NCBI GenBank assembly: GCA_017860295.1
Contig: JAFNAS010000012.1
Location: 62,001-126,000 of the forward strand
Length of the DNA stretch: 64,000 nt
Source of the DNA: Bacteroidota bacterium
GTDB lineage: Bacteria > Bacteroidota > Bacteroidia > Bacteroidales > Paludibacteraceae
Direction of reading: 5' to 3'
Both the position numbers and the translations under genes were made by a program. This document shows, in pieces, positions 39,658-48,336 of this stretch. The number at the start of each line of letters is the position of its first letter. Position 1 is the stretch's first letter. Below the pieces are notes generated by a model, which was not told the origin of the DNA, searched no databases, and saw nothing but the letters and a program-made list of their open reading frames with translations.

Positions 39658-41494
39658 GATTTCAGATGTTACATTAGGTGATCTTATTGAATTCCAAAGA
39701 GGCTTTGATTTGCCAAAATCAAGTTTTGTAGATGGGGATATACCTGTAATTTCATCAAATGGCATATTAGGGTTTCATAATGAATATAAAGTTGAAGGGC
39801 CTGGCATAACAATTGGTAGAAGTGGAACCGTTGGCCTTCCTCATTACATTGAAAGCAACTTTTATCCCCATAACACATCTCTTTTTGTAAAAAACTTTAA
39901 AGGAAATAATCCCAGATACATCTACTATCTTCTAAAAACGCTCAAGCTAAATAAGAAAGGAAGTGGCTCAGGAGTTCCTACAATGAATAGGAACCATTTA
40001 CATCCCTTAAAGGTAAAAGCATTTTTAGATTCTACTTATCAAGGAAAAATAGCAAATATTCTCACTACTCTTGACTCCAAAATTTCCTTGAACAACCGCA
40101 TCAATGCCGAATTAGAAGCAATGGCAAAGACGGTGTATGATTATTGGTTTGTGCAGTTTGATTTTCCCAATACCGAAGGCAAACCCTACAAAAGTAGCGG
40201 TGGTAAAATGGTTTGGAGCGAAGAGCTTAAGAGAGAAGTGCCGGAGGGGTGGGAAGTCTTTAATATTGGAAAACTCTTACAAACTTCGCTAGGTGGAACA
40301 CCTTCAACTAGTATAAAAGATTTCTGGAAAAATGGGACTATTAATTGGTTAAACTCTGGTGAAATTGCAAATTTCCCTATAATTGATTCTGAATTAAAAA
40401 TCACAGTAGATGCAATAGAAAATTCAGCAACAGAACTATTACCGAAAGGAAGTGTTTTGTTATCAATTACGCGTCATTTAAGACCTAGTATACTTGGAAT
40501 CAATGCTTGTGCAAACCAATCTGTTGTAGGCATAAAGGAAGCTGGAGATATAAAATGCTATTATTTATATCCTTACTTACAAAATGAAATACCAAGACTT
40601 ATGTCCATGAGAACTGGGGCACAGCAACCTCATATTAACAAAGAAATTGTTGATGATTCTTTGATAATAATGCCACCTAAAGATTCTAATATTTTAAAAT
40701 TATACAATTCAAAAGTAGGGCATCTGTATGAATCAATTATAAATAATGCCTTTCAAAACCAACAACTCTCGTCGCTACGTGATTGGCTTTTGCCGATGCT
40801 GATGAATGGACAGGTGAAGTTGGATAAGCCAAGCTATGCAGAAGTGAGAGCAGAGGAAGGTTTGATGGCAGCGGAGCCGGGTATTGAATATAAGAACAAC
40901 CAAGCACAATTAGAGAATTATCATAAAATACAATCGGTTTATACCGTCATCTGGGCGAATAGTTTACTTGGTGTGTATCAAGGTGAAATGGCTTTAGCTA
41001 AAGACACCTATTTAGTTGATAAAATAGCCGGATTAAATACAGGCTTTACTTTTGCTCAACATAACTGGGGATCGTATGACCCCACGTTTAAGAAAACGAT
41101 CAATAACAAGCAGTATTTTGTAAGACGGAATTATACCAACAGTAAGGCTATTTATTTTGATCTGAATGACAATGGAACATTGATTGATAAAATCCCTGAT
41201 TATATAAAAGAATCAGTACGAAAAACAATAGAAGAGTTGGATAACAAAATCTTCGGCAAATATCACTGGCATCAGAAAGCCGAAATGAAGGAGCTTTATG
41301 CAACGGTGTTGAAATGTATCGAGGATACTCAAAGCATAGATTTGAATGTAATTCGTCAGGCCATGACAGACTGGAAAACTCCAAAACAAGAATTCTCAGA
41401 TAAAGCAGCAAAATTCACACTGGAGCAAACAAAGGAGGCTCTTGACTTAATTGTCAAGGAGAAATGGCATTTGAAAGTGATTGTAGAGCATTAG
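39650..41494 (+). CDS. hsdS: Type I restriction-modification specificity subunit with ~200 aa C-terminal extension
   Basis: Two TRD/conserved-helix repeats (KIANILTTLDSKISLNNRINAELEAMAKTVYDYWFVQFDFP; QNQQLSSLRDWLLPMLMNGQVKL) followed by extra residues ~410-614. Confidence 0.93.
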   Translation: MNKISDVTLGDLIEFQRGFDLPKSSFVDGDIPVISSNGILGFHNEYKVEGPGITIGRSGTVGLPHYIESNFYPHNTSLFVKNFKGNNPRYIYYLLKTLKLNKKGSGSGVPTMNRNHLHPLKVKAFLDSTYQGKIANILTTLDSKISLNNRINAELEAMAKTVYDYWFVQFDFPNTEGKPYKSSGGKMVWSEELKREVPEGWEVFNIGKLLQTSLGGTPSTSIKDFWKNGTINWLNSGEIANFPIIDSELKITVDAIENSATELLPKGSVLLSITRHLRPSILGINACANQSVVGIKEAGDIKCYYLYPYLQNEIPRLMSMRTGAQQPHINKEIVDDSLIIMPPKDSNILKLYNSKVGHLYESIINNAFQNQQLSSLRDWLLPMLMNGQVKLDKPSYAEVRAEEGLMAAEPGIEYKNNQAQLENYHKIQSVYTVIWANSLLGVYQGEMALAKDTYLVDKIAGLNTGFTFAQHNWGSYDPTFKKTINNKQYFVRRNYTNSKAIYFDLNDNGTLIDKIPDYIKESVRKTIEELDNKIFGKYHWHQKAEMKELYATVLKCIEDTQSIDLNVIRQAMTDWKTPKQEFSDKAAKFTLEQTKEALDLIVKEKWHLKVIVEH

Positions 41495-41519
41495 AAATAA
41501 GCCTTAAATCAAAAATATC

Positions 41520-42794
41520 ATGATACACCTTGCATCTTCTTTTAAATTTCATCCGGTTGGTTTTGGATTGTTTACTTCAGGTAAAATCGGAAATTTCCGG
41601 TTTGTTTATGATTGTGGATCTAAATCCAAAGCTTGCGTGAATAACTGTATTGAGTCCGAATTTCCAGAATTGGAACGAATAAGTTTAGACTTACTTTCAA
41701 TTTCACATTTTCATTTCGATCATATTAGTGGGCTAAAAAAACTTTTAGGATCAGTCGAAAAAATAGATACAATTATACTCCCTTATTATACCCCAAGGGA
41801 AAGGTTGATATATATTCTTGTATTAACTAATAATTCAGGAGATTTCATCCCTGATGGATGGGAATTTGATTTTCTAAAAGACCCTGTTGGTTATTTGATA
41901 ACCAACTTTAATGAAAGAATAGGGAAAATAATTCTTATTAAAGGGGGCAATGATTATCTTGAAGATAATACTAAGCAGAATAACAATTCCGATAAAGTTA
42001 TTCCAGATCAAGAACTTGAAAATCTTGAAATTGATTTTGATGAATTGGAAGATTCAGATGAGAATCAACAGATAAAGAAAGATGAAGGGATTGAAAGCTC
42101 GAAAGTTTATGTTAAGGAATATGGTTCAGTTAAGCTTCGCACCTCAAATTCAATCCCTATCTGGCAATTTGTTTTTTATTACCCTCCACTAACAGAGAAA
42201 ACAATTCTTTATTTCAACCAGATTTTGGCAAAAGCCAAATTAAACTCGATTAATGCAAAGTCTGATTTAGAAAGAATTGTAAATGATGTTATTTTTGATA
42301 GAATTGCTAAAAAGACGAAAATGCATGGCAAAGACATTAATAACACATCATTAACATTATATCACTCTCCATTATGGAAGCATGAATTATTCGCTTGGCC
42401 TTTGCTTGTATGTCTGTTTAATAATTCCCCTTTTCACATACATCGTTTCATCCCAATTAATTATAGTTCAGCTAAGGGATTTTTCTATTCTGGTGATATT
42501 GATCTTAACAAATATCACGTAGTTTTAGGCAAATATTATAACCGTTTATTAGATCAGATTTGTGTGTTTCAAGTTCCACATCACGGATCAATTGAAAACT
42601 GGAAACCTTCTATCTCAAATAGAAATCAAGGAGCTTTTCATATCGTTTCTTCGAAATTATCAAATAATAGGCGCCTTCATCCAAATCCGAAAATTTTACA
42701 TAGTATTGCTGCTAACAATGGCCTGTTCTTTTGGTGTAATGAAAGTAATATGATAGAAATAGAATTTGTACTCGCAAATTCTATTGACAAATAA
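41520..42794 (+). CDS. MBL-fold metallohydrolase in the defence operon
   Basis: SISHFHFDHISGL (HxHxDH), FYSGDIDL, FQVPHHGSIENW; acidic insert aa ~155-195. Confidence 0.8.
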   Translation: MIHLASSFKFHPVGFGLFTSGKIGNFRFVYDCGSKSKACVNNCIESEFPELERISLDLLSISHFHFDHISGLKKLLGSVEKIDTIILPYYTPRERLIYILVLTNNSGDFIPDGWEFDFLKDPVGYLITNFNERIGKIILIKGGNDYLEDNTKQNNNSDKVIPDQELENLEIDFDELEDSDENQQIKKDEGIESSKVYVKEYGSVKLRTSNSIPIWQFVFYYPPLTEKTILYFNQILAKAKLNSINAKSDLERIVNDVIFDRIAKKTKMHGKDINNTSLTLYHSPLWKHELFAWPLLVCLFNNSPFHIHRFIPINYSSAKGFFYSGDIDLNKYHVVLGKYYNRLLDQICVFQVPHHGSIENWKPSISNRNQGAFHIVSSKLSNNRRLHPNPKILHSIAANNGLFFWCNESNMIEIEFVLANSIDK

Positions 42795-42806
42795 TTAGCT
42801 AAAAAC

Positions 42807-44996
42807 GTGGATGCGCATAAGATTATAGAGTTAATTAAATTCTTCAAATCCATCAATATTATTGAAACGGATGTCACATCCGATGAAGAAAGAAAGAGGG
42901 GACAATTAACCGTAATTGTAACCTATAAATATAATGACAAGGAGTATAATACAAAGAAATTATATTATCGTAATATTGTCAACTTAGATGAAATAAGCCA
43001 TGCAAAAGAAGTAATTAAATACTTTGGGGCTCCTGTTTATTGGTTGGACATTCAAAAACATAATTGGCCAAAAGGAAGTGGAGAAAGTGATTTAGATCAT
43101 ATTGTTGTCGATGATATGATTAATCAAGAAGATGATGAATTCAGGTCATTTTTATTGCAGCTAGCAAACAATGCCAAGACTGGTAAAATACAACAATTTA
43201 CAGCTGAAGGAAGACCAAATCAATATCATCACAATTTTGAGAATAACAATCACTGGCATGATATTATAAACCTTATAAAAGCATTTATCGATTCAAAGGG
43301 AAAAGATATTGATAAAAAATATTATTCTCGATTAATCTATAATTGGGATGGAAATAAAAATACACAAAGAGCTCGTTCTACATTATCAAATGACGCTTAT
43401 GGTCGAAATTTAAGCTTGACTAGAAGATTGCAAGAAAACATTAAATTAGGGTTTAAAATGATGGACATTCAGAATGAAAATATCCTGGAAATATTGAAAT
43501 TAAAGAAGCAAATTATACTTCAGGGTGCGCCAGGCACGGGAAAAACTTATTTGGCAAAATTAATTGCATCTCAATTTGCCAAAGAAAAACAATCTTTTGT
43601 ACAGCCATCAAGCATACAAGATTTTGATATTTTTCCACTATTAAAAGAAGGCCTAATAATTTCAAGTAGTGGTAACAAAACAAAATACACCATTACTAGG
43701 ATAAACAAGTCAAGCATATCCATTATAGGAGATACTACTAAAGAAAGGGATATTAGTCTTAATAGTATTGCCTCTGCTTATAAAGAAAAACTATGGGAGC
43801 CAGGCAAACAAAAAAATGGTTTAGATCCATATACGTCCTCGTTGGCAAAATATATATATGACAATATTGCGAATAAGCAGGGAGATGAAGAGCTCATCAA
43901 ATTAGTCCAGTTTCACCCTTCCTATACTTACGAAGATTTTGTACGAGGTATTATTATTGAGACAGCCTCTGGTGTTCCTGAATATAAATCCATCAACAAA
44001 ACATTAGGCGATTTTGCAAATCGCGCACTTGAGAATTGGAATAGCTATATTCTTGAAAAAGAAGAGCGGGCTGGTACCTTACAGCAAGAAAAGTCTAAAT
44101 TTAAGCAATTTATTGACCATATTCAACAAGAAATAGATGAAAATGGCAAATACATGCTAACTGAAAATGTATATTTGTTAGAATATGATGATATTCGTTT
44201 CAAATACAAAGGGGATAATTGGAATGCCCATCCAAGTGGATTGAATATGAAATATTCAGAACTAAGAAAAGTATTTAATTCTGGGTTAATAGAAAGATCT
44301 GAGATAAAGGAACTAAAGGATATAGAAATCCTAACATCTTCACATGCTACATATTATACAAAAATGGCAGAACAGTTTGCTAAATTTGTTCCTCAAAAAA
44401 TAATTATTCCAGAACCCTCTGAATTGAAAAACTATGTATTAATTATTGATGAAATAAACAGAGCAAATTTACCTTCTGTTTTAGGAGAGCTTATTTATGC
44501 ATTGGAATACAGGGGTGAAAAAGTAAATAGTATGTATGCGGTAGATGGTGATTCCTCATTGATATTACCCCCTAATTTATACATCATAGGAACAATGAAT
44601 ACGGCTGATCGGAGTGTTGGGTTAATTGATTATGCCATTCGCCGTAGGTTTGCCTTTGTGGATATGTTACCCAAAGTTTTACCAGATACTGATGGCTTTA
44701 ACATTGAATTATTCAAAAAAGTTTCATCATTCTTTATCAGCAACATAGATGAGTATATTGCTGATGAAAAATGTAAACTTATCCCTTCGGATATACTATC
44801 TGAGGAATTCAGACCAGAGGATGTTTGGATTGGTCACAGCTACTTTATCATGAATGACAAGGATGGTGTGGATATAAGCAAAATTCGCATTAAATACGAG
44901 ATTATACCTATATTGAAAGAATATGTAAAAGATGGAATTTTTAAAGAAAAAACAGCTGCTGAAGCTATGATAGACAATCTATTAAGCTATTTGTAA
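42807..44996 (+). CDS. McrB-like AAA+ NTPase, type IV (modification-dependent) restriction (GTG start)
   Basis: LQGAPGTGKTYLAKLIASQFA, QFHPSYTYEDFVRG, LIIDEINRANLPSVLGELIYALE, IGTMNTADRSVGLIDYAIRRRFAFVDM. Confidence 0.93.
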   Translation: MDAHKIIELIKFFKSINIIETDVTSDEERKRGQLTVIVTYKYNDKEYNTKKLYYRNIVNLDEISHAKEVIKYFGAPVYWLDIQKHNWPKGSGESDLDHIVVDDMINQEDDEFRSFLLQLANNAKTGKIQQFTAEGRPNQYHHNFENNNHWHDIINLIKAFIDSKGKDIDKKYYSRLIYNWDGNKNTQRARSTLSNDAYGRNLSLTRRLQENIKLGFKMMDIQNENILEILKLKKQIILQGAPGTGKTYLAKLIASQFAKEKQSFVQPSSIQDFDIFPLLKEGLIISSSGNKTKYTITRINKSSISIIGDTTKERDISLNSIASAYKEKLWEPGKQKNGLDPYTSSLAKYIYDNIANKQGDEELIKLVQFHPSYTYEDFVRGIIIETASGVPEYKSINKTLGDFANRALENWNSYILEKEERAGTLQQEKSKFKQFIDHIQQEIDENGKYMLTENVYLLEYDDIRFKYKGDNWNAHPSGLNMKYSELRKVFNSGLIERSEIKELKDIEILTSSHATYYTKMAEQFAKFVPQKIIIPEPSELKNYVLIIDEINRANLPSVLGELIYALEYRGEKVNSMYAVDGDSSLILPPNLYIIGTMNTADRSVGLIDYAIRRRFAFVDMLPKVLPDTDGFNIELFKKVSSFFISNIDEYIADEKCKLIPSDILSEEFRPEDVWIGHSYFIMNDKDGVDISKIRIKYEIIPILKEYVKDGIFKEKTAAEAMIDNLLSYL

Positions 44997-44997
44997 T

Positions 44998-46332
44998 ATG
45001 TATCCCATAATAGAGCTGTCTGAGCAGTTTGGCTTTAGAAAAGAAGAGCGGTATATTGAGGTAGATAATGAACAATTGTCCCTGCTAAAAGAAGTCAATA
45101 CTCATACAATTACGGTCAAACGCAAACAAAAAGATGAAATGTGCATTCGTTTTGATTGCGTTGGTGATAGAATGGAATTTCAAGCTTCTTATTTTGTCGG
45201 CGTTGATTGGTTGGTAGAAAGTAAGCAAGCGGTCTATGTACAGCCTAAGGAAAATGGAGAAAAGGTTGAAGTCGACTATCTAAAGATGTTATTAGATGCG
45301 CTCCAAGAGTCTGAAAACATAAAATATTTGGACGAATTAGTTACTATCGACTTTCAGCGACCATCTATTCAGATTAATCAATCGCAGGATATTCTGAGCC
45401 CATTTCTTATTGCTCAGTATTTGCAACTACTAAAACAAATTGTTCGCAAAGGGCTAAAGAAATCATACTACACTATAACAGAAAATCTGAATGCTAAAGT
45501 AAAGGGGAAAATACTGGTTGGGACAAATATAAAAACCAACACCGTAGTCGGAAGGGCTACACATACTGTCTGCCAATATCAAGAATTCGGCGTAAACTAT
45601 GAGGAAAACAAGATACTAAAGAAAGCTTTTCTGTTTTCAAGAGCAGTATTAGATCAATACAAGTATAGCTTTAGCACAAACGTATTGCAGGAATTTATCA
45701 GTTATATAAGTCCGGCATTTGAGAAAGTAACGGATGACATTGATATTAACCGAGTAAAACATTATAAACCAAATCCCCTATATAAAGAATATGAGCAGGC
45801 AATTAGATTGGCCTTACTAATACTAAAACGATTTTCGTATACTATTACCCGTACGGAAGATAAGCAAATCAACACTCCTCCATTTTGGATTGATATGAGT
45901 AAGCTTTTTGAACTGTATGTATTTAGTAAGTTGCGGAAAATATTTCCAGGTGCAGGAGAAGTGCGATATCATATTCAAAAGACTCAAAAGCAGGAACTTG
46001 ATTTTTTAATCAAATCCGCTGATGGTCACTACAAATATGTTGTGGACACCAAGTACAAACCCCGATACGAAAAGCACTGTGTAAAAGTAGATGATATAAG
46101 ACAATTAAGTGGTTATGCTCGTCTAAAGTCGGTTTATGATGATCTCGGATATAAAGGATATACAGAGTTATTAAAATGTTTGGTAATATATTCTCATCAG
46201 GATTGTGATGAAGTACTTACAAAAGAGCATTTTAATATTGGAACCGAAGCAGATATAAAAAAGATACGAGAAGAGAATGCTTATGCTGAGTTTTATAAGC
46301 TCGGAGTGAAGTTGCCTGAGAAATTATATTGA
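44998..46332 (+). CDS. McrC-like nuclease subunit
   Basis: LNAKVKGKI...HTVCQYQEFGVNYEENKILKKAF; PD-(D/E)xK: QELDFLIKSADGHYKYVVDTKYKPR. Confidence 0.9.
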   Translation: MYPIIELSEQFGFRKEERYIEVDNEQLSLLKEVNTHTITVKRKQKDEMCIRFDCVGDRMEFQASYFVGVDWLVESKQAVYVQPKENGEKVEVDYLKMLLDALQESENIKYLDELVTIDFQRPSIQINQSQDILSPFLIAQYLQLLKQIVRKGLKKSYYTITENLNAKVKGKILVGTNIKTNTVVGRATHTVCQYQEFGVNYEENKILKKAFLFSRAVLDQYKYSFSTNVLQEFISYISPAFEKVTDDIDINRVKHYKPNPLYKEYEQAIRLALLILKRFSYTITRTEDKQINTPPFWIDMSKLFELYVFSKLRKIFPGAGEVRYHIQKTQKQELDFLIKSADGHYKYVVDTKYKPRYEKHCVKVDDIRQLSGYARLKSVYDDLGYKGYTELLKCLVIYSHQDCDEVLTKEHFNIGTEADIKKIREENAYAEFYKLGVKLPEKLY

Positions 46333-46548
46333 TGATTAGGGTATTTAAAATTCAATATTGTCAATCCCCATCAATAATGGTCTTTCATTAACGACACTGC
46401 ATCAATTTCTTGAAAATTTCCAATGCTCGATCCTTATCTTTGCAGAAAAGAGTTACCCCCCCCTTGCTGGTGCAGATCTTCTGATCTGTGCCCGATCTGA
46501 AGAATAAAGAAACTGTCACAGGTATTTTAGTCTGTTTGAAATAACTTA

Positions 46549-46568
46549 TTATACCCGATAAGGTATAA
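46549..46568. promoter_or_regulatory. Operator-like dyad TTATACC-cgataa-GGTATAA
   Basis: Perfect 7-bp arms. Confidence 0.5.
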
Positions 46569-46591
46569 ATGATGAGATAAACGATTGGTTT

Positions 46592-46607
46592 ATACCCGAG
46601 AGGGTAT
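46592..46607. promoter_or_regulatory. Operator-like dyad ATACCC-gaga-GGGTAT
   Basis: Perfect 6-bp arms, 41 bp centre-to-centre from the first dyad. Confidence 0.5.
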
Positions 46608-46749
46608 CGTGTGGCGGATGTCATATGTGGTAGTTGATAAAGCAAATGGGATCCAACCAGAACAGGTTGAATGGCGGCTACATAGGGCGCTGTGTGGAAT
46701 GTTGACAAAAATCAGAAAATCAAGGGCTATTCCTCTGATTTTGTTTATT

Positions 46750-46757
46750 TATATTTG
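46750..46757 (+). promoter_or_regulatory. Bacteroidota -7 promoter element (TATATTTG)
   Basis: TAnnTTTG 29 bp upstream of the carboxylesterase ATG. Confidence 0.5.
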
Positions 46758-46786
46758 CAACTGTTATTAACCTTTCAAAAATAATC

Positions 46787-48253
46787 ATGAAGAAGTTATT
46801 TTATGTATTGCTTGCAATTACCTTTGCATATTTCAATTGCGAAGCTGCAAATCCTGTTCTGACCATAGAAGGCGGACAGGTTCAAGGCGTAAAAGCCGAA
46901 ATTGAAGGAGTGACTGTCTATCGTGGAATTCCGTATGCAGCACCTCCCATCAAAAATCTCCGGTGGAAGGCTCCTCAGCCGGTTATTCCATGGCAGGGTA
47001 TTAAACTTGCCGATAAATTCGGACATCCCGGTTATCAGTCAGTTCACTATCCAGGCGGTTATACTACCGAGTGGGGTTATGGCGACGAATCGCCTTACAG
47101 CGAGGACTGCCTCTACTTAAATGTATGGACAAAAGCTCCGGGTAAAGTCGGACAGAAGCTTCCTGTGGCGTTGTGGATTCACGGTGGCGGTTACCGGGAA
47201 GGATGGGGCTCGGAACCCGAATTTGATGGACAAGAGTGGGCCAACAAAGACGTGGTACTGGTTTCGATCAATTATCGTCTTGGCGTTTTCGGATTTCTGA
47301 CTCATCCCGAACTTTCCAAGGAGAGTCCGAATCACGTTTCAGGAAACTATGGTATCCTTGACCAGATCGAATCGCTTAAATGGATCAAGAAAAATATTGC
47401 ACAATTCGGTGGCGATCCCGATAACGTTACCATATTCGGTCAGAGTGCCGGTGCCGGTAGCGTGAAAACGCTTTGCGAATCTCCGCTTGCACGGGGTCTG
47501 TTCAAAAAAGCGATCATCATGAGTGGCGGCGGTATCACGACAACTCCTCCTGCAGGCGCTTCCAATACCCGTCCGGCAGCTCCGGGTGGTATGGGCGGAT
47601 TTGGACCTCCTATGACCCTTGAACAATCAGAACTTCAGACCAAAGAAATACTGGATTGGGCAGGGCTGACAACCATTGAAAAAATGCGTGCTGCTTCTAC
47701 CGAAACCATGTACACGGTTGGAAGTTTGTACTCCGCAGTGACCGGAAAGCGTACCCGTATGACTGCTATGCCTATCGTTGACGGTTATGTCTCTCTCCAG
47801 AGCTTCGATGCTGCTGCTGTTGACAATAAACTGGCGCAGGTTCCGTACATGATTGGTTACACCCTGAACGATATGGGTAGCATGGCTCCCGGTATCGCTG
47901 AATTCTGTCTGAATCGCGAAAAAGTGGGTGGTAAAGCGTTTGCATATCAGTTTGCCCGTCCTCTGCCAACCGATGGTAGAGCGGATGTGCTGAAGGGGGC
48001 ATTCCACTCTTCCGATTTGTGGTATGTGTTCAAATCGCTCAAATATTGCTGGAGACCCTGGGCTGCAGGCGACTGGAACCTTTCGGAAGTGATGCTGACT
48101 GCCTGGTCGAATTTTGCCAAGTATGGTGATCCGAACGGCAAGAACGGTGGTAAGTGGGCTCCGTATACCAAAGACAACGCTAAGTTTATGTTGTTCAAAC
48201 TCGACGCCAGCGATAAAGAAAATTCGGCAATGGGAGACCCCATAAAACCCTGA
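46787..48253 (+). CDS. Secreted type-B carboxylesterase
   Basis: VTVYRGIPYAAPP, SEDCLYLNVWT, LPVALWIHGGGYREGWG, VTIFGQSAGAGSV. Confidence 0.93.
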   Translation: MKKLFYVLLAITFAYFNCEAANPVLTIEGGQVQGVKAEIEGVTVYRGIPYAAPPIKNLRWKAPQPVIPWQGIKLADKFGHPGYQSVHYPGGYTTEWGYGDESPYSEDCLYLNVWTKAPGKVGQKLPVALWIHGGGYREGWGSEPEFDGQEWANKDVVLVSINYRLGVFGFLTHPELSKESPNHVSGNYGILDQIESLKWIKKNIAQFGGDPDNVTIFGQSAGAGSVKTLCESPLARGLFKKAIIMSGGGITTTPPAGASNTRPAAPGGMGGFGPPMTLEQSELQTKEILDWAGLTTIEKMRAASTETMYTVGSLYSAVTGKRTRMTAMPIVDGYVSLQSFDAAAVDNKLAQVPYMIGYTLNDMGSMAPGIAEFCLNREKVGGKAFAYQFARPLPTDGRADVLKGAFHSSDLWYVFKSLKYCWRPWAAGDWNLSEVMLTAWSNFAKYGDPNGKNGGKWAPYTKDNAKFMLFKLDASDKENSAMGDPIKP

Positions 48254-48305
48254 TTTTTTCGCTTGTGACCTCGATCTTATGTAAGGGGCCGAGTCAATAG
48301 TTACA

Positions 48306-48336
48306 GAGGCTGTTTCATTGTGAGGCAGCCTCTTTT
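48306..48336. terminator. Terminator between convergent genes
   Basis: GAGGCTG...CAGCCTCTTTT. Confidence 0.75.

Noticed and set aside
34964-46332. BREX or DISARM system
   Set aside because: No PglX/PglZ/BrxC or DrmA/B/C features; the motifs fit type I RM plus McrBC.
46388-46708. 106 aa minus-strand ORF after mcrC
   Set aside because: No signal of a known family and it overlaps the operator-like dyads; likely spurious.
46585-46770. 61 aa plus-strand ORF before the carboxylesterase
   Set aside because: Runs through the -7 element TATATTTG and has no recognisable motif.
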